Assembly (NCBI GenBank): GCA_037783545.1 | Contig: JBBELK010000386.1 | Coordinates: 1,786,068-1,850,067, forward strand | Direction: 5' to 3' | DNA: 64,000 bases | From: Henricia sp. BOLD:AAB3569 | Lineage: Eukaryota; Echinodermata; Asteroidea; Spinulosida; Echinasteridae | Translations under genes and position numbers: made by a program | The notes under the pieces: generated by a model | Seen by the model: the letters and a program-made list of their open reading frames with translations, nothing else | What the model was told of the DNA's origin: nothing | Database searches by the model: none | Shown here: positions 33,801-42,262 of the stretch, one piece after another | Position numbering within the stretch: the first letter of the stretch is position 1 | Layout of the letters: every line of letters starts with the position of its first letter

Positions 33801-36114
33801 ATGGCCGGCGATTAGTGCTATCCTGTACTAATTTTGAGTTACTTATGTATTCGCGTGCAGAAAAGCCTATTCTTATGTCGGGAATGTGCCATTACTTTGA
33901 GGTAAACAGAGTTTCGAGGTTTCCGGTTTTGATTTAATGAGATTTTACTGTATTCAGTTTCCAAAAATACGAAGCTTGAATTTTGAGATTCGAAAAATGA
34001 CTGCCGACATTAACTTACCAAATACTGCAGGGTGCCTACAAACGTACTGGCCACGCTACCCTGATCCATGTCCTTGGCATAGCCTAAGTCGATCAACTTG
34101 TACACCAGCTTCACAAAGAAGGAAAGAAACAAAAACCTCTTTTTATGAAGTTAATTGAGGAAACAAAATATTACTTAGCATGGCACATGGATTTGCATTT
34201 TCTGAAAAAAAGAAGAAAACCTGATGTTTGCACTCAGGAAAACTCAACCCTAAAACCAGGGTGGTATTCAAGTCAAAACTATACTTAGTATTTAGCTTGA
34301 TTATTTAGAAAATGACTTGACTCGCGTTCAAATGTCTTCTAAAATGTTTACTTTATTTTTACATGGCGAGACCTGTTACTTGATTTAAATACATGACCAG
34401 GGATCGATTTCACAAAGCGCTAAGATGCGTCACAATTACCAAACCCATCTCAACTCACCGAATCCTTTGTAAGTTTTGCCACGGGTTCGGTGAGTTGCGA
34501 TGGGTTTAAGTACTTGCGGCGCGTCACAAGTCTTTGTGAAATCAACCCCAGGTCTCAGTGATTAGTTGTGATTTCAAAATATATAAAATGTTTATATATT
34601 TGACTTAAGTCTTCCAATGAATATCTCCTCTGGTGGCAAGTTTTGGTTGCCTGTAAGAGCAGTTACCTACATGTACTTTGCATTATAAAAACAAGAACGG
34701 GTTGACAAAGTTGCCCATTTGATAACTCGTTTTTGTTCGCTGTGTTGCCTTGACAGAATTTAGGTTGCCAGGGCAACTGGGCAAATGTTACTTCAGCAAT
34801 TTGAGGATTTAAGTAGGAATTTTAAAAACATTAAGAATGCAATCGTACCTGTCCGTTCTCGTCCTCCTGTATGACAATATTTTCCGGTTTCAGATCACGA
34901 TGAATAATGCGTTTGGAGTGAAGATGTTCCACCCCACTGCATATGTGCTTAGCTATGACCAATATCGGCTCTTGCTTCAAACCACAGCAATTCTCTGGCC
35001 TGCACAAGACCTTTGGGAGAAAAAATAAATCATAATGGAGACATTATTGGACTCCGACGGAGATTTGAGCCGAGTCAAGTGAAAACAAATACACATACAT
35101 TAAAATACATTTTACATAAAGTAGGTCTATATTATTACAAGTGCCGGGAAATATTTTCAAGTGCCTATTACAAATTGTTTGGGCCCAAACTTGCAGCCCG
35201 CAAGTGTGGACTCGACTAAAGCCATGTACCTTGCGCAGGTCTCCCTTCTTGCAGTACTCCATGCCTAACAGCGGCAGGTCCCCTTGCCCCATTTGTAGAT
35301 CCTCAGGCACCTCTTTAGCCTGTACAATATGCTCATGGTCAAGACGTTTCATGATATCAATCTCCATCTTCCAGCGTTTGGTGTTCTTGGCATCTAAACT
35401 TACTCTGCATTGCTTGAGGGCCAGGTTCTCTCCTGAATCCTGAACAAAAATATAGTATTGAGGTTTATCACGCTACGTCACGAGACGTCCAAAGGTTTAT
35501 TAGCATAATAATTAGTGTTCCAAGTCAGCAGACGCGCGTGCATTTTCAAATTTGTGTATAAATTTCTATAATGCGCGCTAGAATGTAAAAATGTGTGGAA
35601 GGCGCGCGATATCTGCGTGATTTGAACACAGACGTCCAAAAAGCACGTGGGTGAAAAACCGCAATAGGTCATTTCAGTAAGGTTTTTCCGGTCAAGATGT
35701 TGGTTAAAATTCTTAATTTTTTAAATTCGATACGGCAATGTAAGCACGACGTTTGAAACCATTTGGCTCGGCAAATTGAATTCGGCACGGCAGAAGAATT
35801 TAGCTCGACAGGGTCTGCCGTGCTAACTAAATTTAGTGCGGCACAAGCACGGCGCGGTTTCAAACGTCATGCTTCTGCCGTGTCGAATTTAATTCAAGTT
35901 CGAAGTTGGGCCGCAATTGTGTTCACAATTAGGAAAGCAACTGGCCTAAGCAACTGGCCCTGTTGACCACTTGGAAAAAAAGTTGAGGGAAAACAATGTG
36001 TACATGTACTTTAATTACCTTATTTTCCCACAGAGTAACGGTGCCAAAGCCTCCTTGTCCCAGTGTCCTCTGCAAGGACCAACTGCCAACTGTCTTCACG
36101 ATGGCAGTCGCCAT
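20654..36114 (-). CDS. IKBKB: IkappaB kinase catalytic subunit (IKK alpha/beta type), complete, 19 coding exons
   Basis: Ser/Thr kinase that phosphorylates IkappaB to release NF-kappaB; it acts in the cytoplasm as part of the IKK complex. On the minus strand the exons are 36019-36114, 35230-35439, 34849-35010, 34019-34108, 33418-33542, 32570-32628, 31465-31513, 30492-30627, 29840-30031, 29511-29604, one copy from the array at 26965-28432, 26561-26712, 25764-25828, 24566-24678, 24004-24050, 23598-23679, 22199-22343, 21615-21835 and 20654-20753. Every splice phase joins, giving about 753 aa (human IKK-beta is 756). Domain order is kinase (1-305), ubiquitin-like (310-395), scaffold/dimerisation (400-660) and C-terminal tail. 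ATG at 36114 is chosen because [10 protein letters not shown] leads straight into the glycine loop. A TTTGTCAG just upstream suggests a 5' UTR intron. It is divergent from NUDT13. Confidence 0.95.
21425..21565. mobile_element. 141-bp TTAA-flanked palindromic MITE at the short-isoform stop codon of IKK
   Basis: Arms of about 60 bp are almost perfect complements (ttaaaggcacaggctcgtca at each end). The right TTAA (21562-21565) directly abuts the TAG at 21566-21568. A related end (aaaggcagaggctcgtca) occurs at 2876-2893. Confidence 0.85.
22199..26712 (-). CDS. IKBKB: IKK scaffold/dimerisation-domain exons 12-17
   Basis: Exon 12 (26561-26712) starts [13 protein letters not shown], completing the RAAM codon from exon 11, and ends SPSGI. 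Exon 13 (25764-25828) has [15 protein letters not shown]. Exon 14 (24566-24678) has [17 protein letters not shown]. Exon 15 (24004-24050) has [12 protein letters not shown]. Exon 16 (23598-23679) has [12 protein letters not shown] and KELFGYI. Exon 17 (22199-22343) has VEKLVPKI and [13 protein letters not shown]. These are the long helices through which IKK subunits dimerise, in the same order as in vertebrate IKK. All are too short or interrupted to stand out as long ORFs. They were placed by homology and splice phase. Confidence 0.92.
22368..22560. repeat. Left-edge-type repeat copy in IKK intron
   Basis: Shares gtgttgatagcaatagtaac, acaaacaccacatgatt and the ttgccaactgaaggt words with 600-912 and 32750-33085. 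Confidence 0.7.
23440..23467. repeat. Poly-C tract in IKK intron
   Basis: Uninterrupted C run of about 25 bases, flanked by cgccgc words. Confidence 0.9.
23720..23890. repeat. Dispersed repeat, inverted partner at 26370-26520
   Basis: gcgtttgtttcat, gatcggaatccagatct, ttttaccgcgcagaaacaa and gtgaattgcaattt recur in reverse complement and in mirrored order at 26370-26510, on the other side of IKK exon 13. Confidence 0.7.
24783..25132. mobile_element. Inverted-repeat element rich in CAACTGG words
   Basis: The ends pair (agcctagcgtacatcaac with gtcaatgtactctaggct). The interior is packed with ttgcaactgg/ccagttgcaa words. Short relatives lie at 48896-48992 and 8930-9020. Confidence 0.75.
25225..25680. 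repeat. CAAGTCAAGTCAA tandem repeat in IKK intron
   Basis: Four to five units of about 30 bp (caagtcaagtcaatctgctt-type) at 25225-25390. A second patch lies at 25585-25670 with gagtcccgagtctcgagtcc. Confidence 0.8.
26862..28432 (-). repeat. IKBKB: Tandemly duplicated IKK exon 11: nine full copies plus one truncated
   Basis: Full exon copies on the minus strand, 5' to 3': 28309-28432, 28141-28264, 27973-28096, 27805-27928, 27637-27760, 27469-27592, 27301-27424, 27133-27256 and 26965-27088, each 124 bp at a constant 168-bp step. A tenth copy starts at 26913 but breaks off at about 26862 without its donor. Each exon encodes [20 protein letters not shown] and [10 protein letters not shown], matching the IKK segment with WAEAVHY and RLFQGQRAAM. 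Every full copy keeps an AG acceptor (gtgacag) and a GTAAGT donor, with a 44-bp spacer between copies. The first copy reads EPKN, the last full copy EPKT, and the others EPET. Most other differences are synonymous. Confidence 0.93.
28461..28716. mobile_element. MITE with about 60-bp inverted ends upstream of the IKK exon array
   Basis: tatatgggtctttctataaa at the left matches the complement of tttatagaaagacccatata at the right; cccccgttac/gtaacggggg pair further in. It lies about 30 bp from the acceptor of the first exon-11 copy. Confidence 0.85.
28746..28895. mobile_element. MITE family C, copy 4
   Basis: tatagaccgtatcgaatagc at the left and gctattcgatacggtctata at the right; in IKK intron 10. 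Confidence 0.85.
29081..29330. repeat. Family B element, partial
   Basis: Shares gcgtgttcagattttttcc, aaaatggatttcg-tctaac and ttggatgtggaagcaaaa with 44941-45243 and 55437-55785. Fragments also lie near 24415-24530, 39610-39830 and 51695-51830. Confidence 0.65.
29511..30031 (-). CDS. IKBKB: IKK ubiquitin-like domain exons 9-10
   Basis: Exon 9 (29840-30031, 64 codons) begins VINILFVNT and contains [20 protein letters not shown]. Exon 10 (29511-29604) contains [13 protein letters not shown] and ends in phase 1. Position and pattern match the ubiquitin-like domain that follows the kinase in IKK alpha and beta. Exon 10 hands one base (A) to the first codon of the duplicated exon 11. Confidence 0.93.
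30188..30450. repeat. 33-bp minisatellite in IKK intron 8
   Basis: Seven full copies and a partial copy of a 33-bp unit (cttcaatcgagacttgctct plus ccaagacttggg). Because 33 is a multiple of three it stays open on both strands ([11 protein letters not shown] on minus). The exon 8 frame ends at the donor at 30492, and the open frame here is a different one, so I treat the array as intronic. Confidence 0.85.
30492..36114 (-). CDS. IKBKB: IKK kinase-domain exons 1-8
   Basis: Exon 1 has the glycine loop GQGGFGTV. Exon 2 has the ATP lysine in LALKQC (about K41), then [11 protein letters not shown]. Exon 3 has PENCCGLK and the catalytic loop HRDLKPEN (about D141). Exon 4 has the IKK-type DLG motif (about D163) and the activation loop [12 protein letters not shown]. 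Exon 5 has [13 protein letters not shown] and GSRPFLP. Exons 6 and 7 are only 59 and 49 bp. Exon 8 has [15 protein letters not shown]. In the activation loop the first regulatory serine is kept (about S174), but the second site (human S181) is Thr (about T178), preceded by an extra Ser. The catalytic residues expected of an active kinase are all present. Confidence 0.95.
31255..31360 (+). repeat. tRNA-derived SINE fragment
   Basis: Contains a pol III B-box (ggttcgagtccc at about 31280) followed by ccctcagtttctcggtgaag. No complete cloverleaf can be formed. Lies in IKK intron 7. Confidence 0.5.
31532..31898. mobile_element. MITE family A, copy 3, next to the IKK exon 7 acceptor
   Basis: 367 bp with TTAA ends. 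Its edge is 18 bp from the first base of exon 7 (31513), so the branch-point region of that intron is element sequence. Confidence 0.85.
32028..32379. mobile_element. Inverted-repeat element with ggcctgtctacacgag ends
   Basis: The left end (aggcctgtctacacgagcc) pairs with the right end (gactcgtgtagacgggcct). The interior has tgttggccaaca and many ttgga/tccaa words. Confidence 0.75.
32745..33180. repeat. Left-edge-type repeat with an inserted segment, plus adjoining hairpin
   Basis: The ends match 600-912 (tgttgatag-aatggtaaca, acaccacatgatttt). The middle (32830-33000) is foreign to that repeat. Directly after it, 33080-33180 forms a hairpin with catagtgacgaat and attcgtcactatg arms. Confidence 0.6.
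34399..34550. mobile_element. MITE with gatttcacaaag ends in IKK intron 3
   Basis: The ends gatcgatttcacaaag and ctttgtgaaatcaacccc pair; inner arms include acccatc-caactcaccga with its complement. Confidence 0.75.
35725..35900. repeat. Inverted repeat in IKK intron 1
   Basis: gacgtttgaaacc pairs with ggtttcaaacgtc, and acggca/tgccgt words recur between. Confidence 0.65.
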
Positions 36115-36246
36115 GTTATCCCTGACAAATGTTTCAGGAAAAAAATATATTTTAATCGTGAAAATCATCAAGGTTTATCAATGTCCAATCACAGGTTGCG
36201 ACTGTGCCATGCTTATGGTCCATCACAGTTGCATTGTTGGTGCAAC

Positions 36247-36345
36247 TGGGTAGACAAGGCAATTGAGATCAAGTGTCTTGCCTATAGACACGAACATGTT
36301 GACACTAGTGAGACTCAAACCTACAACCCATCATGAGCACGTAAT
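36247..36345 (-). repeat. tRNA-derived SINE, partial
   Basis: Resembles the SINE at 42150-42262 (aagtgtcttgcc, acac-aaca-gttg, then a decayed B-box). Confidence 0.5.
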
Positions 36346-36873
36346 TTCAAAAATATTGCACATATTAAGACATTTTCTGCGCAATTTTGTTCTGTTCTGT
36401 CCCTATGGTAACCCGTAGGGACAGAATCATTTTGTCTACATAAAATCATGGGTCAAGAAAGTAACTCTCGTGCGCGCAAGAAAGAGTACGCACAGCGCGG
36501 TCGAGTTGGTTCAAGTCTAGACCCGTGAACCTCCGCCCCGTCGCCGTTTCCCACCCAAAATCTGTGGCAAACTTACGCAAATGAAATTTGTCCCTTGGGT
36601 CTGATATTTGCTCAATTGATACATGTCAAACTCACCCAAACATTTAATTCCGAAGAGTATGCATCGATCTGATGTCAAGTTTCAGTGAAATTGTTGGGCA
36701 AAATTTCGACCCTCTGCGAGATAAAAAGAAGACAGTTTGCGCCAAAATCAAATGTGCGCATGCATGAAAGCGGAGGTCAAGTACAAGAGGTCAATACAAG
36801 GGCTTCGTTCGAGCGTGTACTCGACGTGTTAACATCAGTATAAAGTATACTTCTGTGCGCGTGGACGACACTT

Positions 36874-37212
36874 AGGCATAAAAAAAAAAAATGTTATGTT
36901 GGCGTAACCCGACCGACCCTAAAAATACGGCCGACCCTGGATATTTTTATTTTTTTCAAGGGAAGAAATTTAATGATTAATATCTATATGTTTCCATCAA
37001 GGAAAAATGTGGATCTGCGGTCATTTTTGATCGCTTAAAACGGATAAATTTGAGTCAACAGCTTTTTGTCTGATTTTGGTTTCCACTTTTTCATGTCATT
37101 TTCGTTGCTGGGAGGAAAAAAAAAAAAAAAAAAAAAAAAACAATCCCGACCTACCTACCCTATTTTTTGGGGCCCGTTACGCCAACATAACATTTTTTTT
37201 TTTATGCCTTAG
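36874..37212. mobile_element. MITE with about 35-bp inverted ends
   Basis: The left end reads aggcataaaa, then atgttatgttggcgtaac; the right end reads gttacgccaacataacat, then ttatgcct. The interior has cgaccctaaaaata and a 24-base A run near 37117-37140. Confidence 0.85.
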
Positions 37213-37435
37213 GTCAGTGAGAGAGAACTGCACGCTCGAACACAACATGGTGACCTCTCCGCTCTCGCGCTTGCACACATTTGATATTTTGGAGTTTAAC
37301 TGTCTTATTTTTATCACACGGAGGGTCGAAATTTTGCTTTAACATTTCACCGAAAATAGACATCAGATCGATGCGTACTCTTCTGAATATTTAAACGTTT
37401 GGGTGAGTGCACCTATTGAGCAAATATCAGACCTA

Positions 37436-37553
37436 CATGTAGACCCAGTAACAGAGTATTTGGCAATGTTTTTGACGATTTTTGTTTTTCTTAGGCGAAA
37501 AAAACAAACCAAAATCGTCAAAAACGGAGCCAACGACAGTTACTGGGTCTACA
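37436..37553. repeat. Hairpin with acccagtaac arms
   Basis: tgtagacccagtaac pairs with gttactgggtctaca; inner arms tttttgacgatttt and aaaatcgtcaaaaa. A related motif lies at 46632-46724. Confidence 0.8.
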
Positions 37554-37584
37554 TCAGACCATGGAGCTAGACCCAAGCCAAGGT

Positions 37585-37795
37585 AGCTAAGATAATCTCA
37601 GCTCTTTTTTTTATCTTTTTTCATTGGGATGTGGTCTTTTAGCTAAGATAATCTCAGCTCTTTTTTTATCTTTTTTCATTGGGATGTGGTCTTTTAACTG
37701 CTAAAAGACCACATGATCCCAATGAAAAAAAAAAAAAAAAGAGCTGAGATTATCCATGGAGGAAGGTTCTTCCTCCATGGATTATCTTAGCTAAA
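37585..37795. repeat. Large hairpin with an internal direct duplication
   Basis: A 65-bp block (agataatctcagctctttt to ggtcttttagct) is duplicated in direct orientation and followed by its complement (aaaagaccacat to gagctgagattat). Confidence 0.85.
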
Positions 37796-38240
37796 GCCAA
37801 GGGACTAATTTCATTTGTGCGAGTTTGCCACAGATTTTGGGTGGGAAACGGCAACAGGGCGGAGGTTCCGGAGCCCTGTCCACGCCCACGGGTCTAGTTC
37901 GAGTTGAGTCGACTCAAATTTGAAGTCGAGTTGGTCAATAGACGAGTTGGTTTAACGGTCTAGTTGGTTGGTACAAAGGACAAGGTCGAGTTGGTACAAC
38001 GGTCGAGTTGACCTGCACCCTATGCATGAGCTTACCCAAAAAAAGGAGTACTTATTTATGGCGTTTAACTAGAGAAACTTTCGTCAACAACATCACTTAA
38101 GCCGAGTTGACATCATGACATGCTTCGTGCATGCGGTCCATATGCAGGTCCAGAGAGAGAACAGGCCAAGGGGTTTTCCAATTTTTCACTGGTTTCCTGT
38201 GCTTGTCAACATACTCGAGCAATGTTTTGTCAGTGTTTAC

Positions 38241-38300
38241 ATTGCGCAACCAGCGTGCTTTCCCGGAAGTTCCCCCGAAGCCTGGTAAACGATTACGTCA
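38241..38300. promoter_or_regulatory. Candidate composite enhancer: C/EBP, ETS, kappaB and CRE/ATF-like sites
   Basis: Within 60 bp: attgcgcaac (38241-38250, C/EBP-like), ccggaagt (38263-38270, ETS-like), ggaagttccc (38265-38274), whose complement GGGAACTTCC fits the kappaB consensus GGGRNNYYCC, and ttacgtca (38293-38300, CRE/ATF-like). It lies about 420 bp before the NUDT13 start and about 2.1 kb before the IKK start. This is motif matching only. Confidence 0.4.
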
Positions 38301-38722
38301 TTCTAAAAATAGATTGGCTTTTTTTTTCAGAACAAGAATTCAAAATTTGATAAAATTGTAAAATAGATATATCTACTTAGCTTGAAATTGTAACACTATA
38401 ACTAAGCCTACATATTTCGTAAAAGCTTTTTTTTAACCCTTTCTCACCATACCTTGTAATGTTGTAGTTAGACTGGTTTCCTGACCACACATTCCAAATA
38501 CGCACACGAATACATATGTTCTTGTTCGTATTTTGGAATATGTAGACCGGAAACCAGTTTATTTTCCAATATGGCAGCCTCCAGGGTTTTGTAATTTGGA
38601 ATGAGCTTCTGCTAAAACTAAGTCTAATATTGCCGCCGCTGATATATCTTGACAAGTTTTGAATAAAAATATCACATTTTGTACCTCATTTTGTACTCAG
38701 TCTCACATTAATTCCAATTCCA

Positions 38723-41700
38723 ATGGCGAATGTTCTTCAGAACTCGGCCTGTGCAACAATTTTATCAACTTTTCTCCGTCATGGTCGTCGTCGAATCGCA
38801 ACCATGGCGACTATAAATCACAATGCACGTGATCTCAATACACGGACGGCATGCCATGCATACAGAGCATGGACGGCACAGTCACCTTTCCACTGTCGTG
38901 CTTTTCCCAGAAGAAATTTATCTCAGTTTGTTCAGGGTGTGCGACATCTACAAAAGCTCAGAAGTGATGAAAAATACTGCAGAGACTCGTGGGCAAAAGG
39001 AGTTTTTGCAGTTTTTTACAACTTTAGGCCGTTGCTGGCACAGTCGGGGGAGAGACAAACTTGGGGTTTCATGTGGAAAAATGCAGATGGTACGGGATTT
39101 TATACTATAGACTAGTTATATTAAAAATTCAACTCACAGGTTTTCCACACCAATTTACGTGGAAGCGTACTGGTGAGGTCAGAGACCTGGCGACTATACC
39201 CACATTTTACATTGAAACCACTGGCAAAATTATAGTGGATGCCCTCTAAATTATATCTTTATTCTGCAAATTCATAAATTGAAAAAGTTGTTTAAATGTT
39301 GGCATACAAAAAATTATTCTGCTTGTATTTCTATTCTTTTTCACTTTTGTGCTTTCTCTATCCTACACACTTTGCAGAACTTGCAGAAACAGTTAACGAT
39401 TTCTCAGCTGAAGAATCGGTAGTTCTGAACTGCAACATTTCCGACCCCGATGGTCCTCCTAAGTTTGCAGTTAACATTGCAGCTACAACTCAACCAGACC
39501 ATGATGAACACATTGAGCAAGCAATAGGAGGCTCGGTGATCGGGGCTGGAAGGGCCCTTATGATTGTTTCCAAGACTGACAGAGACATTTTATTCCAGGT
39601 AAACGTTCTCTCGAACAAGCAACTTACACGATTTAAAAGGGCAGTTACATTTACGTGTACATTGCCAATTTGGATGTGGAAACAAAAAGTTGGTGTAATC
39701 ACTGCAATGCTTTATATTACCCAATGCTTTATAATTTCACAATGCAATGGTAATGAGATAAAAATGACATGATGCGATATCAAAATTTCATTACTCATGA
39801 GGTAAACCGGCCGGGCGGTTTAATAAACGTGATCTAATAAATGTATATTTTAAAAGGTTCTTCGAGACTACCCTGCTTGATCCAAAAGCAGGCAGATTCG
39901 CCAAAATTTAAGTGTTCCAATCAAATAAATTTTTTATTTTGTGTTAAAAGGCTTTAAAAACAAACCTTTAAAAAAAACATTTAAAATGAGGAGTCTCTCA
40001 TTGCAAGAAGGTACATGGAACTAAAGTTATTGTGGATTTTCTTCAGTAAATTAAATTTGACTCGTTTTGATATACAGAACGATAATATGCAAACATTGTG
40101 GCCATGTCAACAATCTTCAACATTTGAGGGCCTCTAAAACAACACTTGGCATTTACTCACATTGATGTAATTAAGTTAATTGGTTGATTTTTATATGTGA
40201 AGTATCCCTTTATTGAATCATCATGCAACATTTCTTAGTACTGTTTTTGTCTCTCAAAGAAATGTAGGTTTAAAAACAGGTCACAATTTGCATGCACAAA
40301 ATTGTATATAACAGAGTGCGCCCTCAATATTGCAGCTTGTGAAACTAACTACCAAATGATAACCACAACTGCAGTCTAAACACATTTTTTCATGTTCTAA
40401 TATTTCCTGCAGTGCCTACCTCTTCTTCAGTGGCATTCATCGCATCAATTCTGTCCACAGTGCGGTGGAAGGACACTTAAAGATGCAGCGGGGACTAAAA
40501 GAACGTGTCAGAATTGCAATGAAATTCATTACCCTATGGTAGGTAATGGCTCTTTAACCCTCAAAAGAGTGGGCGTGTGAATAAAACACAAAAATTGCAT
40601 TTAAATTTAACCTCCGACCTTACAGCAAACTGCAGCTGGCCGAGATTCCAGGAGTTTTGTATGTTGGGAACCTGCTGGGAATCTGGAAATATAGGCCCGA
40701 ATTTATGTTTTCACACATAAATAATGGGTTTCAAAGGTGACTGCACTGATTTGCATACATTTCCATTAATTTGCATACATTTACATTAGGTTTGGCTCGC
40801 CTAAAGATCGACGTATGAAACCAAGTCGCTCTTTAGTCGTTATACTAACTGTCGCAGTCGATCTTTCGACTTCTGGTGAACCGAGTCACTCCCAACTGAT
40901 TCATACACGTTGATCTTTTGGCGAACTTAATTCAAATTCTAGCAAAAATTTAGTTCGCCGCGGCTCTGGAGTCCCTGTATTACTCAGCTTTCTTTTTATT
41001 GACAGCTCCATCCAGTTGCCATGGTGTTAGTAACTAACAGTGACCAATGCCTCGTAGTGAGGCAACCACAGTTTATGCAAGGCATGTACAGCGCCGTTTC
41101 TGGATTCTGTGAACCAGGTATTATGGATAATTTTTCTATTTATTATTATTATTATTTATTTCTGGTATTCGTACCAAGGATTCCTCAATAGTGCTCATTG
41201 CACTGTCACTCGCAAGCGTGAGGAAACTCATGAAGAATTAGAAATGGCCAGAGACACCGGGGAATCCCCTTGCTCTTCACGAAAGAATGCTCTGGGATCT
41301 TTAGAGTGCGTTATGCACTCTTTCAGAAAAAAAAGACTAGTGAAGTTATCTCCATGTCAATTTTGTTTTCCCGTTAGGAGAGACCCTCGAAGCAGCAGTC
41401 GAACGTGAAGTAGCCGAGGAGGTGGGGTTGGAAGTGGACGACGTTAAAGTCCACTCATCACAAGGCTGGTCATTCCCTAAAAGTTCCCTCATGATAGGTT
41501 GCCATGCCAAGCTCAAACCAGGCACTACGGATCAGGTGTGTGAAGCAATACAATGCGTGTCCCAGAAAAATGTCGAGGGGCCAATTTCATAAAACGTGTT
41601 ACGCTTAATCAGAAATCTCGGATTAACCCCTTCGCAGCGGCTAACGATTTTCCAATTTATTCGCCTGGAGCGGGAGACTGCACTTGCAGTTTTGGTTATG

Positions 41701-42143
41701 CAGTATACATGTATGTCTCTGCGGCTGGAGACTTGATGACTTGTTTCTACGTTAAGTCGTAAATCAATCTTATTTCCCAAGTCCGGTCGCAAGTCCAATT
41801 CTCCAGAGTCAAGTCACGGGTGAAAAACCAAAAACTGATCTTGATACAGAATATTCTTACATGGAAAACGGTCTTTATTGCATCAAAATCAGTCAAGCGA
41901 ATAACAAGTTATTTATTTTTTGGTGCACCAAAGTCTTACCCTAGTTCATGAACTTTTTGTGGTCTTGTTTATTTCAAGGTTTCTCTTGACAAGACCGAGC
42001 TTGAGGATTACAGGTGGTTACACCGAGATGAGGTTCATGCCATTTTGGAAAGCGGAAGTCTGCCGGGTGAAGATTTGTGGTTGCCGCCGCCATTGGCTCT
42101 TGCTCACCAACTTCTGAAAAGCTGGGCGTCTCAGAAAAATTAG
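38723..42143 (+). CDS. NUDT13: NUDT13-type mitochondrial Nudix hydrolase, complete
   Basis: Predicted NAD(P)H/NADH-type dinucleotide pyrophosphatase of mitochondria. Exons are 38723-39089, 39378-39598, 40413-40538, 41006-41117, 41378-41535 and 41979-42143. Phases join exactly, giving 382 aa (human NUDT13 is about 350), ending in TAG at 42141-42143. The first 70 residues are rich in Arg, Ser and Ala with few acids, fitting a mitochondrial targeting peptide. Next comes VFYNFRPLL, as in NUDT13. Exon 3 carries a zinc ribbon (FCPQC then TCQNC), HYPM, and exon 4 HPVAMVLV. The Nudix box GX5EX7REVXEEXG spans exons 4 and 5 (GFCEPGETLEAAVE, then REVAEEVG). The tail has WLPPPLALAHQLLKSW. A symmetric 33-bp microexon at 39140-39172 may add 11 residues. 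Convergent with CNOT6L, divergent from IKK. Confidence 0.92.
39140..39172 (+). CDS. NUDT13: Possible NUDT13 cassette microexon (33 bp)
   Basis: Flanked by an acceptor (ctcacag) and a donor (G|GTGAGG). Phase 1 on both sides, so it can be included or skipped without changing frame. It encodes GFPHQFTWKRT before ELAETVNDF, which resembles HQY followed by ELERLLGKF at the same place in mammalian NUDT13. Confidence 0.5.
41137..41157. repeat. AT-rich ATT microsatellite in NUDT13 intron
   Basis: Short ttattatt run; of no coding meaning. Confidence 0.6.
41620..41840. repeat. Dispersed repeat shared with 20045-20290
   Basis: Same ordered words as the copy near 20150 (gattttccaatttattc, gcgggagactgcac, gtatacatgtatgtctc). 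Lies in the last NUDT13 intron. Confidence 0.75.
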
Positions 42144-42149
42144 GACGAG

Positions 42150-42262
42150 GCAATTGGGGATTAAGTGTCTTGCCCACGGACACAAACACGTTGGCACAAG
42201 TGGGGCTCGAACTCATAACCCCTCGATCACGAGCACGGCTGTATACCCACTAGACCATATTT
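42150..42262 (-). repeat. tRNA-derived SINE in the NUDT13 3' UTR
   Basis: Read on minus: A-box-like tggtctagtggg, B-box gagttcgagcccc, then a tail with gtgggcaagacacttaatc. It begins about 7 bp after the NUDT13 stop codon, so the 3' UTR almost certainly runs through it. Confidence 0.75.

Larger units (their letters stand above)
36115..38722. other. Spacer between the divergent IKK and NUDT13 genes
   Basis: Holds a SINE fragment (about 36247-36345), a gtccct/agggac hairpin (36400-36425) related to 60655-60690, inverted repeats at 36874-37212, 37436-37553 and 37585-37795, a cggtcgagttgg-type repeat (37900-38010) and a cluster of transcription-factor-like sites at 38241-38300. The 5' UTRs of both genes should lie in this interval. 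Confidence 0.6.

Noticed and set aside
35044-35367. 107-aa ORF starting [13 protein letters not shown] as a separate small kinase
   Set aside because: It is IKK exon 2 read past its donor at 35230 into the intron.
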